Below are positions 7,537-15,204 of a stretch of DNA of 32,394 nt, piece by piece. The stretch comes from Candidatus Daviesbacteria bacterium (GTDB lineage: Bacteria > Patescibacteriota > Microgenomatia > Daviesbacterales > UBA10151), in NCBI GenBank assembly GCA_016183305.1, contig JACPEW010000008.1, positions 1 through 32,394 on the forward strand, given 5' to 3'. Position 1 is the stretch's first letter. Each line of letters opens with the position of its first letter. The position numbers and the translations under genes are program-made. The notes below the pieces were generated by a model, which saw nothing but the letters and a program-made list of their open reading frames with translations, was not told the DNA's origin and made no database searches.

Positions 7537-9762
7537 TTAAATTTTCATCCTTTTCAGAAGCAGTGAATTACCCACTACTGATATTGAAGAAAGTGCCATT
7601 GCTGCTGAGGCAAATATGGGATTAAGCAATATTTGAAAAAATGGATACAAAATACCCATTGCAACCGGGATTAAAATGACATTATAACCAAATGCCCAAA
7701 ATAGGTTTAGTTTTATGGTTCTCATTGTTTTTTTGGATAAATTAATAGCTTGGGCAACTGAACGTAAATCTTTACTGATTAAAGTAATCCCTCCTGCCTC
7801 GATTGCCACATCAGTGCCTGTACCCATGGCAATACCAACATCAGCTTGTGCTAAAGCTGGAGCATCATTTATCCCATCTCCTGCAAAAGCCACTTTTTTA
7901 CCCTCATCCTGTAATTTTCTAACCTCCCTTTCTTTTTCATCTGGCAATATTTCTGCTAAAACTTTTTTTATACCAACCTGCCTGGCAATGGCTGAGGCTG
8001 TTTTCTGGTTATCTCCGGTAATCATCAATACCTCAATCCCCATTCTTTGTAAGCTTTTTACGGCTTCTTTGGCGCTATCTTTGATAGTATCAGCAACAGC
8101 AATTAAACCAATAAAATCAGATCCTTCGCTCCGCTCAGGATGACGGGGGACACCAAGCATCATCACAGTTTTACCCTCTTCTTCTAACTTACTTATTACT
8201 TCTTCATTAATTTTTATTTTCTCTCTTTGCATAAGCTTCCTATTGCCTAAAACTACTTTTTTACCATCTATTAGACCTTCTACTCCGTATCCAGCTATAG
8301 CTTTAAACTTTCCTACCTGCAAAAACTTTACTTTTTCCTCTTCTGCTTTTTTAACAATTGCCTCTGCTAAAGAATGTTCCGAACCTTTTTCCAAAGATCC
8401 AGCCAAGGCGAGAACAGTTTTTAGGTTGTAGGTTGTAGGTTGTAGGGGAATAACGTCAGTAACAACTGGTTTGCCATGAGTTAAAGTGCCTGTTTTATCA
8501 AAAATTATAGTATTGATTTTGTGGGCAGTTTCTAAACTGGCAGCATCTTTTATTAAAATCCCATGTTCTGCCCCAAGTCCTGTTCCTACCATAATAGCGG
8601 TAGGTGTAGCCAAACCCATGGCGCAGGGACAAGCAATAATTAATACAGCTACCATATTAAGCATCGCAAATAAAAATGCTGGAGTAGGACCAAAAACATA
8701 CCAGACTACAAAGGTTAAAATAGCCAGCATTATAACTACAGGCACAAAATATGAGGAAATTAAATCAGCTAGCCTCTGAATCGGAGCTTTACTGGCTTGA
8801 GCTTCCTCAACCAGTTTTATTATCTGAGAAAGCATAGTGTCTTTCCCTACCTTAGCAGCTTTGAAGACAAAAGTTCCACTTCTATTGAAGGTTGCGCCAA
8901 TTATATTATCACCTTTAGTTTTATCAACCGGGATACTTTCTCCTGTAACCATAGACTCATCAATAGAAGATTCTCCTTTCTCAATGACCCCATCAACTGG
9001 GATTTTTTCACCTGGTCTGACCCTAATCCTCATTCCCACTGCTACTTCTGAAATAGGAATATCTATCTCTTTTCCATCTTTTAAAACCCTAGCTGTTTTT
9101 GCCTGCAAACCAATTAATCTTCTGATTGCCTCAGATGTACCTGCTTTTGCCCTGGCTTCAAAAAAACGCCCCAAGAGAATTAAACCAATAATAATAGTAG
9201 AAACATCAAAATAAGGCATCGGTTCAACACCTATTTTTTCTACTACTTGAGGGAAAACAGTAACAAAGGCCGAGTAGGAAAAAGCTACTGTAGTCCCTAG
9301 AGCAACCAGTGTATCCATATTAGCGGTTCTATTTCTTAAAGCAGGAAGAGTCGCTCTATAAAATTCCAATCCTACCCAAAACTGAACTGGAATAGCCAGT
9401 ATCAATTGGATCCAGGAAGACAATCCTAAAAATCCTCCAATTACAATAATTCCTCCTAAAATTAAACTAATGATTACCTTATTTCTTAGGGCATGAAGTT
9501 CTTTTTGTTTTTCTGCTTTTTGCTTATCTTCATCTTCTGCTTTTTGTTCTAGTTCTGCTTTATAACCTACACTCGCTACAGCTGAAGCCAAATCCTGATC
9601 AGTTACTTGACTGGGATCATAGGATACACTGCCTTTTTCCAGAGCTAAATTAACAGCAGCATTTGATACCCCAGGTAACTTTGAGAGCGATTTCTCAATC
9701 ACCCTGACGCAAGAAGCACAATGCATTCCTTTGATAGGAAATGTTTTCTTTATCTCAGTCAT
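7537..9762 (-). CDS. copA: copper-exporting P1B-type ATPase
   Basis: Pumps Cu(I) out of the cytosol using ATP. ATG 9762 overlaps the preceding stop as ATGA and gives '[18 protein letters not shown]'; the longer track start (9801) is inside the upstream gene and is rejected. The protein is about 741 aa: one N-terminal HMA domain, the transmembrane metal site '[11 protein letters not shown]', the phosphorylation motif '[11 protein letters not shown]', the hinge '[11 protein letters not shown]' and the final-helix residues '[12 protein letters not shown]'. Two sequence oddities lie in the nucleotide-binding region: '[12 protein letters not shown]', coded by a dispersed repeat, and 'LQPTTYNLK', coded by a tandem heptamer. 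Both keep frame. It is the central gene of the csoR regulon. Confidence 0.95.
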   Translation of the reverse strand: MTEIKKTFPIKGMHCASCVRVIEKSLSKLPGVSNAAVNLALEKGSVSYDPSQVTDQDLASAVASVGYKAELEQKAEDEDKQKAEKQKELHALRNKVIISLILGGIIVIGGFLGLSSWIQLILAIPVQFWVGLEFYRATLPALRNRTANMDTLVALGTTVAFSYSAFVTVFPQVVEKIGVEPMPYFDVSTIIIGLILLGRFFEARAKAGTSEAIRRLIGLQAKTARVLKDGKEIDIPISEVAVGMRIRVRPGEKIPVDGVIEKGESSIDESMVTGESIPVDKTKGDNIIGATFNRSGTFVFKAAKVGKDTMLSQIIKLVEEAQASKAPIQRLADLISSYFVPVVIMLAILTFVVWYVFGPTPAFLFAMLNMVAVLIIACPCAMGLATPTAIMVGTGLGAEHGILIKDAASLETAHKINTIIFDKTGTLTHGKPVVTDVIPLQPTTYNLKTVLALAGSLEKGSEHSLAEAIVKKAEEEKVKFLQVGKFKAIAGYGVEGLIDGKKVVLGNRKLMQREKIKINEEVISKLEEEGKTVMMLGVPRHPERSEGSDFIGLIAVADTIKDSAKEAVKSLQRMGIEVLMITGDNQKTASAIARQVGIKKVLAEILPDEKEREVRKLQDEGKKVAFAGDGINDAPALAQADVGIAMGTGTDVAIEAGGITLISKDLRSVAQAINLSKKTMRTIKLNLFWAFGYNVILIPVAMGILYPFFQILLNPIFASAAMALSSISVVGNSLLLKRMKI
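8120..8144 (-). repeat. dispersed hairpin repeat embedded in copA coding sequence
   Basis: The plus strand reads GATCCTTCGCTCCGCTCAGG followed by ATGAC, a repeat of the 'GTCATCCTGAGCGGAGCGAAGGATC' type that is dispersed in many bacterial genomes. ATCCT/AGGAT arms pair around a GC-rich loop. Here it is translated as part of CopA ('[10 protein letters not shown]') between 'VMMLGV' and '[11 protein letters not shown]', which are normally close together. Confidence 0.75.
8422..8446 (+). repeat. tandem heptamer TAGGTTG x3.6 inside copA
   Basis: Three full units of TAGGTTG plus TAGG. Three units are 21 bp and keep the copA frame, coding 'LQPTTYNLK' on the minus strand. Any change of one or two units would shift the frame. 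Confidence 0.8.
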
Positions 9763-10118
9763 TTGACTATTATCTTTCCGTGATACATATTCATACCACA
9801 AGCATAACCATACTCTCCTGCTTTCTCAGGAGTAATCTCTACAGAAACTGTTTGGTTTAAGGGCAGCTGTTTTTTGATCCTAAAGTCTGGTAATACCACC
9901 TCAGATAAACAATCTGTGGGATCAGTTCTTTTAAAATTTATCCTGGTAGTTTTCCCCTGAGGGACAGAAATAATTTCTGGTGAGTATCCCCCTGAAACAA
10001 TAATATCAACCTCACCACGGGCTTGCACTACTCCATCTTTTTTCATCAGGAAAAACCAATAAGTAAACATTATTCCTAATAAGCCAACAACAGCTACGAT
10101 AATTTTATCTATTTCCAT
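9759..10118 (-). CDS. membrane-anchored cupredoxin-like copper protein
   Basis: A 119-aa protein with an N-terminal hydrophobic anchor (about residues 6-25) followed by a cupredoxin-fold domain. Candidate copper ligands are Cys in 'DPTDCLSEV' and the C-terminal loop '[12 protein letters not shown]' (Cys, Met, Met, His), the plastocyanin/EfeO-like arrangement seen in copper-resistance clusters. It should face outside the membrane and bind or buffer copper. Its stop overlaps the copA start (ATGA), so the two are translationally coupled. Confidence 0.85.
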   Translation of the reverse strand: MEIDKIIVAVVGLLGIMFTYWFFLMKKDGVVQARGEVDIIVSGGYSPEIISVPQGKTTRINFKRTDPTDCLSEVVLPDFRIKKQLPLNQTVSVEITPEKAGEYGYACGMNMYHGKIIVK

Positions 10119-10145
10119 ATTTAAACTCCTTTTTAACTATACAGC

Positions 10146-10409
10146 TTACCTTGCCCAGCGATTATACAAAGCTATGGTGATATAAGTTGTAACCCATGTC
10201 ACAACCGACAAACTAATAATTCCCCATAACAATAACGCTAAATCTGGACTAAACGGAGCCTTGACTGATTCAAGGCTGATTGTATGCATCCAGGATTTAC
10301 TAATACTAAAAATTAAGTCAGGCGCAAAATAAGATAATCCTGCACACACTAGATAGAAAACTGCCATTACAGCTGTAGCAGCATGAGCAAAAGCTTTAGC
10401 ATTTAACAT
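10146..10409 (-). CDS. DUF5676-like small membrane protein
   Basis: An 87-aa protein with two hydrophobic segments (about residues 8-30 and 58-81). The opening 'MLNAKAFAHAATAVMAVFYL' and the overall layout resemble the DUF5676 family of small membrane proteins, which I associate with metal-resistance loci. A strong ribosome-binding site (AAGGGGGTGATG) precedes the ATG. It lies between the 45-aa membrane peptide and the cupredoxin gene inside the copper regulon. Family assignment is by recollection of the motif, and function is unknown. Confidence 0.7.
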   Translation of the reverse strand: MLNAKAFAHAATAVMAVFYLVCAGLSYFAPDLIFSISKSWMHTISLESVKAPFSPDLALLLWGIISLSVVTWVTTYITIALYNRWAR

Positions 10410-10421
10410 ATCATCACCCCC

Positions 10422-10559
10422 TTATTTTCTGTTTATTTGTTTCCAGAGCCAAGCCCCTACCAAAATTAGGTCCACTAAGACTACCAACCACAGGATTAGA
10501 CTCCAAACTCCAAATCCATAGCCCATCATTCCTCCATAATTTCCCCAATTACCCATCAT
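10422..10559 (-). CDS. 45-aa Met/Gly-rich membrane peptide of the copper operon
   Basis: Too short for the ORF track. The frame begins MMGNWGNYGGMMGYGFG and continues with one hydrophobic helix ('VWSLILWLVVLVDLILVGAW'), ending in a basic tail KQINRK. The ATG is preceded by a near-perfect Shine-Dalgarno sequence, AGGAGGTGATAAATC, the best in the window, which makes translation very likely. The Met-rich N terminus next to a membrane helix could bind Cu(I), but this is an inference. It sits between the CcdA-like and DUF5676-like genes, all on the same strand. Confidence 0.8.
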   Translation of the reverse strand: MMGNWGNYGGMMGYGFGVWSLILWLVVLVDLILVGAWLWKQINRK

Positions 10560-10584
10560 GATTTATCACCTCCTAAATAATATT

Positions 10585-11427
10585 TTACACTTTCTTGGCT
10601 ATCCAATAAATAAAACCAATTAGCAAACCTACAAATACCACATTTAAAATTAAATTATTCCCTACTGCTGCATTCACATTAGTTAAAGCTCCGGTAATTG
10701 TTTTAGTAAATACATCCATATTTTCAATAGAAAGTTTGCCTGTCATTGTTAAACCTAAGGCCAGTAATCCAGTAATTAAAAATACAATTGAGGCTATTAA
10801 ATTACTTAAGCTAATCACATAAATTTTGCCAAAAAGATCTATAGTGCTTAGAGGCTTTTTTAAGATAGTTAGTTTAGGCATTTTATCTGAGAGAAAAACT
10901 GAAATTAGAAGCAAAGGAATCACCATTCCTAATACATACATTCCACCTACTAAAAGAGCTCCAAAAAAACTAGGGGAGAGAAGGGTCAAAGTCATAATGC
11001 CAATTAAAACAGGCGCGCAACAAGCGCTTGTAATACCTGAAACTATACCCAGGGTAAAAATTGATACTACATCTGTTTTTCCGCTGTTACTAAATCTATT
11101 TAAATTAGGCATTGGTAATTTAATGCCCAAAAATGTCGTGGCCGCTACTGCCAACATCACTAAACCACCAATAATATAGATAATATTATGATAATGGAAC
11201 AGCAGTTTTGATACAAAAGCAACTCCTAATACTGCAGGCATCAGCACTACAAAAATTCCTGCTCCAAAAACTAAAGTCATCAAAATCACTTTTTCTTTTT
11301 CCTTAAAAACACTGCCTAAATAAGCTGGCAGTAAAAAAGTAATACAACAAGGAGCAAATAAAGCTACTATTCCTGCAACAAATGCAGCTATTAAAGATGT
11401 CTGAAACAAGACATTTTCCATTCCCAT
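10585..11427 (-). CDS. CcdA/DsbD-like transmembrane protein
   Basis: A 280-aa polytopic membrane protein of the cytochrome c biogenesis CcdA / DsbD transmembrane type, which moves reducing equivalents across the membrane. Two Cys-containing helices are recognisable: 'FAPCCITFLLPAYL' near residue 25 and 'GITSACCAPVLIGI' near residue 135; both have doubled Cys where the family normally has one. The gene starts directly after the stop of the preceding Cys-rich gene. In this setting it may keep the thiols of the neighbouring extracytoplasmic proteins reduced, or move metal itself. That role is inferred. Confidence 0.8.
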   Translation of the reverse strand: MGMENVLFQTSLIAAFVAGIVALFAPCCITFLLPAYLGSVFKEKEKVILMTLVFGAGIFVVLMPAVLGVAFVSKLLFHYHNIIYIIGGLVMLAVAATTFLGIKLPMPNLNRFSNSGKTDVVSIFTLGIVSGITSACCAPVLIGIMTLTLLSPSFFGALLVGGMYVLGMVIPLLLISVFLSDKMPKLTILKKPLSTIDLFGKIYVISLSNLIASIVFLITGLLALGLTMTGKLSIENMDVFTKTITGALTNVNAAVGNNLILNVVFVGLLIGFIYWIAKKV

Positions 11428-12363
11428 TTATACTCCACAACCCCCTCCTTGACTCTGTAAGCCAGGCACGCTTTGAACTGCTTGTTTAATCCTTGCAGCG
11501 CCTTGAACTGAAGAATAATCTCTACCCAAAGCCACTTTTGGATCAACATTTTTCCACTTAACATTAGTCTTATCAAAATATGCAGCCATTTCTATATAAT
11601 TTTGTGGGAACCAGAAAGAATTAAATGCCAAAAGATCTTTATAGATTTGGTCTTCAGGCAAACCATTAAAAACTGCCCACTGGATATAACCTAAAGCAGC
11701 CATACCATGATTACAGTCAGGGAAACTAGTGGCATTGCCACAACAAGGCCTGAATACATTATCAGCAATTTTTTTCACTAAGTCTTGTTGAAAAGAATTC
11801 AGAGGGATTAGTTCCTGAGAAGAATAAATCTCCATTACTGGTTTTGCCCCTATTGTCCAGCCTCCAGTTGAGGCAAAATTTTCTGTAGGAGTACCTCCTG
11901 TTTTCATTGGACCCTCATCCAAAACTTTGCTTTTGTTAACCAGACCCAAAGCCCAAAAGAAATTAACCACAAAATGGGAATTCTTCTCGCTGATAGTAAT
12001 ATAGTCTTCAGAGCTTCCTTCCAGATATTTCATATTGTCTTTTCCGTCAGCATCTGAGACTACACTAGCTTCAAACTTTGCCTTATCAATTACTCCAGCT
12101 TCTACTAACTTTTGTCCTAAATCCTTCCATTTCAAAGAAGTTTTATAACCATTTTGTGGTAAAACCTGCTGTTTTAAAATCTGGATTAGTTCTTCCGGGT
12201 TTTTAGTGGTCTTAGCCAAAGCTTGAATATTTCTATTAAGTTCTTGTCTCATTAAATAGTATTGGGCAATCCCCATAGCTAAAGTAGAATTTAGAACAAT
12301 TAAAAGTACCATCCATAAAGGTACAGCTTTTAATAAAATATTTTTAAATTTTGACTTTTGCAT
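11428..12363 (-). CDS. membrane-anchored Cys-rich protein of unknown function in the copper regulon
   Basis: A 311-aa protein with an N-terminal hydrophobic anchor (about residues 13-33) and a large outer domain. The striking segment is 'RPCCGNATSFPDCNHGMAAL', with three Cys and a His in a short stretch, plus a C-terminal 'GGGCGV' tail; both look suited to metal or disulfide chemistry. I recall similar CC-x-N...DCNHG motifs in uncharacterised proteins, but cannot name a characterised family. It is directly joined to DUF1573 upstream (adjacent stop/start) and to the CcdA-like protein downstream, so it is a likely redox partner of the latter and part of the CsoR regulon. Confidence 0.7.
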   Translation of the reverse strand: MQKSKFKNILLKAVPLWMVLLIVLNSTLAMGIAQYYLMRQELNRNIQALAKTTKNPEELIQILKQQVLPQNGYKTSLKWKDLGQKLVEAGVIDKAKFEASVVSDADGKDNMKYLEGSSEDYITISEKNSHFVVNFFWALGLVNKSKVLDEGPMKTGGTPTENFASTGGWTIGAKPVMEIYSSQELIPLNSFQQDLVKKIADNVFRPCCGNATSFPDCNHGMAALGYIQWAVFNGLPEDQIYKDLLAFNSFWFPQNYIEMAAYFDKTNVKWKNVDPKVALGRDYSSVQGAARIKQAVQSVPGLQSQGGGCGV

Positions 12364-12855
12364 TTATTTTACGACCACTCCTTTCAAAGAAAATTCTATA
12401 TTGGGATTTTGGGCATCATTTGTTTGTACAGATATTAACCGTTCCATCGGTCCTACCCCTGTTGGTCCATGGAAAGTGGGATCAAAAATAACTGTCAGTT
12501 GAGCTTCTTTGTTTGGTGGCACTTCACCTACCCAGGATGAGGTAGCATGCATGCTAAAATAAGGACTGGTTTTACCATCTATTGCAACTTGAGCTTTAGT
12601 ACAAGTACAGGAGGTTTTAACTCCTGTTAACTTCAAAGTATTTGTGCCTGTATTTTTGATGGTAAAAGTTTTAACAGCATTGCCTCCGCTATAAGGAATA
12701 TTACCCCAATCAAAAGTTTTTTGATCTACCTCTGCTTTAGCATTTTGCGAGGCAGTAATTTGATTAGGGACACTAGCGCTTAAGACAAAAATTCCACCGC
12801 CCAATATAAGTAAGGTTAAAACAATAAATCCAATAATTAGCTTTTTATCATTCAT
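12364..12855 (-). CDS. DUF1573 domain protein, membrane-anchored
   Basis: A 163-aa protein with an N-terminal hydrophobic anchor (about residues 8-26) and one extracytoplasmic beta-sandwich of the DUF1573 (ASH/MSP-like) type. Diagnostic segments are 'TFDWGNIPYSGGNAVKTFTI', 'SCTCTKAQV' with the two conserved Cys, and 'LSVQTNDAQNPNIEFSLKG' (here 'ISVQTND...'). Family function is unknown. The Cys pair and its place right after csoR suggest a periplasmic or surface copper or thiol role. It starts 1 nt after the csoR stop, so it is surely cotranscribed. Confidence 0.85.
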   Translation of the reverse strand: MNDKKLIIGFIVLTLLILGGGIFVLSASVPNQITASQNAKAEVDQKTFDWGNIPYSGGNAVKTFTIKNTGTNTLKLTGVKTSCTCTKAQVAIDGKTSPYFSMHATSSWVGEVPPNKEAQLTVIFDPTFHGPTGVGPMERLISVQTNDAQNPNIEFSLKGVVVK

Positions 12856-12856
12856 G

Positions 12857-13129
12857 CTAAGCGCCTTTTTTTACAACATTCATTATTTCTTGAATTGAAG
12901 TATCTATTTCACCTTTGTTAATATGATCAACCACACAAGTTTTTAAGTGATGCTCTAACAACACATGATTTGTTTCTTCTAAAGCTCTTTGAACAGCTTG
13001 GGATTGATGCATTACGTCAATGCAATACTCGTGAGTTTCAACCATTTGGATAACTTTTTGTAAATGCCCCTGAGCAATTTTTAACCGGTGCAATATCGCT
13101 TCCTGAGTATCTTTTGGTCTATATGCCAT
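12857..13129 (-). CDS. csoR: CsoR-family copper-sensing repressor
   Basis: A four-helix, DNA-binding, metal-sensing repressor of 90 aa. The Cu(I) ligands of the family fall at Cys36 ('HEYCID'), His61 and Cys65 ('HHLKTC'), the same numbering as the well-studied Mycobacterium tuberculosis CsoR. This argues for copper sensing rather than nickel (RcnR) or formaldehyde (FrmR) sensing. It is the first gene of the copper regulon and has a promoter with an overlapping palindromic operator just upstream, so it should repress its own operon until Cu(I) binds. Confidence 0.93.
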   Translation of the reverse strand: MAYRPKDTQEAILHRLKIAQGHLQKVIQMVETHEYCIDVMHQSQAVQRALEETNHVLLEHHLKTCVVDHINKGEIDTSIQEIMNVVKKGA

Positions 13130-13133
13130 AGTC

Positions 13134-13145
13134 CCCCTATAGGGG
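13134..13145 (-). promoter_or_regulatory. CsoR operator, palindrome CCCCTATAGGGG
   Basis: A perfect 12-bp palindrome in a T-C5-TAT-A-GGGG-ATA context, matching the G-tract/C-tract inverted repeat bound by CsoR proteins. It covers the expected transcription start and ends 5 nt from the csoR ATG. Confidence 0.85.
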
Positions 13146-13148
13146 ATA

Positions 13149-13177
13149 TATTAATTTAAAAGGAGAGCAATTGTCAA
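13149..13177 (-). promoter_or_regulatory. copper regulon promoter
   Basis: Minus-strand TTGACA (13172-13177), a 17-nt spacer, and TTAATA (13149-13154). Initiation would fall about 13142, inside the CsoR palindrome. Confidence 0.75.
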
Positions 13178-13191
13178 GAAAATCCAGGAAT

Positions 13192-13980
13192 TTAAGATAA
13201 AAGCACTCCGCCATCAACTACAATTTGGGCACCTGTCATATATGAAGACAGCTCTGAAGCTAAAAATAAAGCTGCCTTGCCAATATCATCTGGCTGACCC
13301 ATTGTCTGCATAGGGATTTTAGCAATAAACTTTTCCAAAATATCAGCTCTCAAAGGCTTTCCTTGTGTTACACCTGGAGTCTCAATTGCTCCTGGAGCTA
13401 TAGCATTTACCCAAATTTTATGAGGAGCAAGTTCTAAAGCTACATTTTTGCTAAATCCCCATACTCCATGTTTTGAGGCATCATAGTGAGCTAGTCCTAC
13501 AGATGAAGGATGCAGTGCATCGATGGAGGTAACATTAATAATTTTTCCTCCCCTGTTTTGTTTAATCATCTGCTCTGAGGCATATTTTGTACAAAGAAAA
13601 ACTCCTTTTAAGTTCACAGCGATTACTTTATCAAAATCTGCTGCGGTCATTTGTTCAACTAAGCTAGCAGGATAAATTCCAGCATTATTGACTAGAATAT
13701 CAATTCCCCCAAAAACCTTAACTGTTTCCTCCGCCATTTTTTTAACATCTTTTTCCTGGGAAACATCAACTTTAACAAACTTTACTTTCCAACCTTTATC
13801 AGATAAATCTTTTGCTGATTGCAAAGCTTCTTGCTCCTTAAAATCAGCAATCATCACTGATGCTCCAGCTTCAGCTAATCTATAAACTATTCCTAATCCA
13901 ATTCCTTGAGCTCCTCCAGTTACAATCACTGTTTTTCCAGATAAATCTATTAAGCTGCTTATTGGCACAATGTTTTTCAT
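13192..13980 (-). CDS. short-chain dehydrogenase/reductase (SDR)
   Basis: An NAD(P)-dependent classical SDR of 262 aa. The nucleotide-binding motif TGGAQGIG is at residues 21-28, NNAG at 98-101, and the catalytic Ser152, Tyr166 and Lys170 ('YDASK') are present. The C-terminal '..YMTGAQIVVDGG' is typical. Substrate is unknown; annotations such as 3-oxoacyl-ACP reductase or glucose 1-dehydrogenase would be guesses. It overlaps the DsbA-like gene by ATGA and is the last gene of that set, ending just before the csoR promoter. Confidence 0.9.
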   Translation of the reverse strand: MKNIVPISSLIDLSGKTVIVTGGAQGIGLGIVYRLAEAGASVMIADFKEQEALQSAKDLSDKGWKVKFVKVDVSQEKDVKKMAEETVKVFGGIDILVNNAGIYPASLVEQMTAADFDKVIAVNLKGVFLCTKYASEQMIKQNRGGKIINVTSIDALHPSSVGLAHYDASKHGVWGFSKNVALELAPHKIWVNAIAPGAIETPGVTQGKPLRADILEKFIAKIPMQTMGQPDDIGKAALFLASELSSYMTGAQIVVDGGVLLS

Positions 13981-14624
13981 TTTTTTAGTTCATTTGCCAC
14001 TACAGTATTTAACTCACTAAAGCTTTGTAAATTAAGTTTGCGGCCATTTAAGAAAAATGTTGGTGTGGCATTTACACCTAAACGCCTGCTTTCAGCTTCA
14101 TCCTCATCAACCCTTGATTTAACAACTGGATCTTCTAAATCTTGATTTAACTTATCCTGATCTAGACTTAATTCTTTAGCCAAATTGAGGAAAAACGCAG
14201 CTGCTTCTTTTTCAGGCAAAATGGTCCACTGGCTTTGAGTTTCAAATAATTTATCATGCATTTCCCAAAATTTACCCTGTTTGGCTGCTGCTTCTGCAAA
14301 AATAGCTACCTGCCTTGAATGAGTATGCTGTGGAAGAGGAAAATGGCGGTAAATAAGTTGCACTTTATTTGGATAATCAGATTTTACTTTTTTAACAAAA
14401 GGCTCTGCAGCTGCGCAGGCAGGGCATTCAAGGTCAGAAAATTCTACTAATTTTACTTTTGCGCTATCGCTGCCAATTTTTTGGCCTTTGCTATAGTCAA
14501 TTTGATAAACAGTTTCTTCGTTTGTCCCAGATAATCCTTGCTTAGAAAGCAGAAAAATTCCGCCAAATAAAAGAACTAGGGTAATAATTAAGATTATTCC
14601 TAAAACTTTAGTTTCCGTCTTCAT
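13977..14624 (-). CDS. DsbA-family thiol oxidoreductase, membrane-anchored
   Basis: An extracytoplasmic protein of 215 aa that inserts disulfides into secreted proteins. An N-terminal hydrophobic anchor (about residues 7-27) is followed by a thioredoxin fold with active site CPAC (Cys67-Cys70) in 'FSDLECPACAAAEPF'. The cis-Pro loop is 'NATPTFFLNGRKL'. The start overlaps the upstream VKOR gene by 17 nt, so oxidase and its membrane reoxidase are translated together. Confidence 0.92.
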   Translation of the reverse strand: MKTETKVLGIILIITLVLLFGGIFLLSKQGLSGTNEETVYQIDYSKGQKIGSDSAKVKLVEFSDLECPACAAAEPFVKKVKSDYPNKVQLIYRHFPLPQHTHSRQVAIFAEAAAKQGKFWEMHDKLFETQSQWTILPEKEAAAFFLNLAKELSLDQDKLNQDLEDPVVKSRVDEDEAESRRLGVNATPTFFLNGRKLNLQSFSELNTVVANELKK

Positions 14625-15045
14625 TAGTACATTTAAAAGCTAAAATGATTGATAATAAAAGCGCCAGCGATATTATAAATGACAAGATACACCAAAAGCA
14701 AAAGGCCCCAATAACAAAGGCTTCCAGATAGGTTAAATAAACACCAAAACCAACACCTGAAGTTGCGCCCAAAAGTTGTAATTTTCGGATTAATTTTGTA
14801 GGCAACTGGTGTGTATGAATAACTGATAAAATTGCCATTCCTACATAAAAAGCAACACCTAGAATAGGAATCGAGATGCCTAAAAATTGAGAATAAGGGC
14901 TAGACCGGACAATATCGCATCCTCCCCCTACCGGACAATATACTGGCCCATTAATGCTATATTCATATAGTAAAAACCCAGATACTAAAAGTCCTAGCAG
15001 GCTTAAAATAAAAACCAATCTGTTTGATAAAGTCTGTGTAATCAT
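14608..15045 (-). CDS. VKOR-family membrane quinone-linked disulfide oxidase
   Basis: A 145-aa bacterial vitamin K epoxide reductase homologue that reoxidises DsbA by passing electrons to quinone. It has four hydrophobic helices. The regulatory Cys pair is in 'YCPVGGGCDIVRSSPYS' and the catalytic CxxC is 'CFWC' in the last helix pair. It is paired with the DsbA-like gene, the usual replacement of DsbB in bacteria without it. Confidence 0.92.
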   Translation of the reverse strand: MITQTLSNRLVFILSLLGLLVSGFLLYEYSINGPVYCPVGGGCDIVRSSPYSQFLGISIPILGVAFYVGMAILSVIHTHQLPTKLIRKLQLLGATSGVGFGVYLTYLEAFVIGAFCFWCILSFIISLALLLSIILAFKCTNEDGN

Positions 15046-15048
15046 ATT

Positions 15049-15201
15049 TTAACGGCTATTTTGCCAACAAATCACCTTATTAATAATTAACTTTATAAAA
15101 GCCAACATTAGTTGAATTACAGGAAACACAACAAAAGAGATTAAAGCTACCAAACCTGTAATTAATTCTGATAGAACTTGTCCGCAAAACGAGCAATTCA
15201 T
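15049..15201 (-). CDS. 50-aa membrane peptide with N-terminal CxxC
   Basis: Missing from the ORF track. Translation from ATG 15201 gives 'MNCSFCGQVLSELITGLVAL', one long hydrophobic stretch, and a C-terminal 'KVICWQNSR', ending 3 nt before the VKOR start. The CxxC resembles a half zinc-ribbon or a thiol pair, fitting the disulfide-bond genes that follow. No clear Shine-Dalgarno sequence is visible, and its start is 3 nt after the upstream LOG-like stop. Function unknown. Confidence 0.55.
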   Translation of the reverse strand: MNCSFCGQVLSELITGLVALISFVVFPVIQLMLAFIKLIINKVICWQNSR

Positions 15202-15204
15202 GGA

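Noticed and set aside
7715-9214. Several plus-strand ORFs opposite copA (for example 7715-8143, 8837-9214)
   Set aside because: Ser/Pro/Ile-rich mirror translations of a conserved ATPase with no start signals; shadows.
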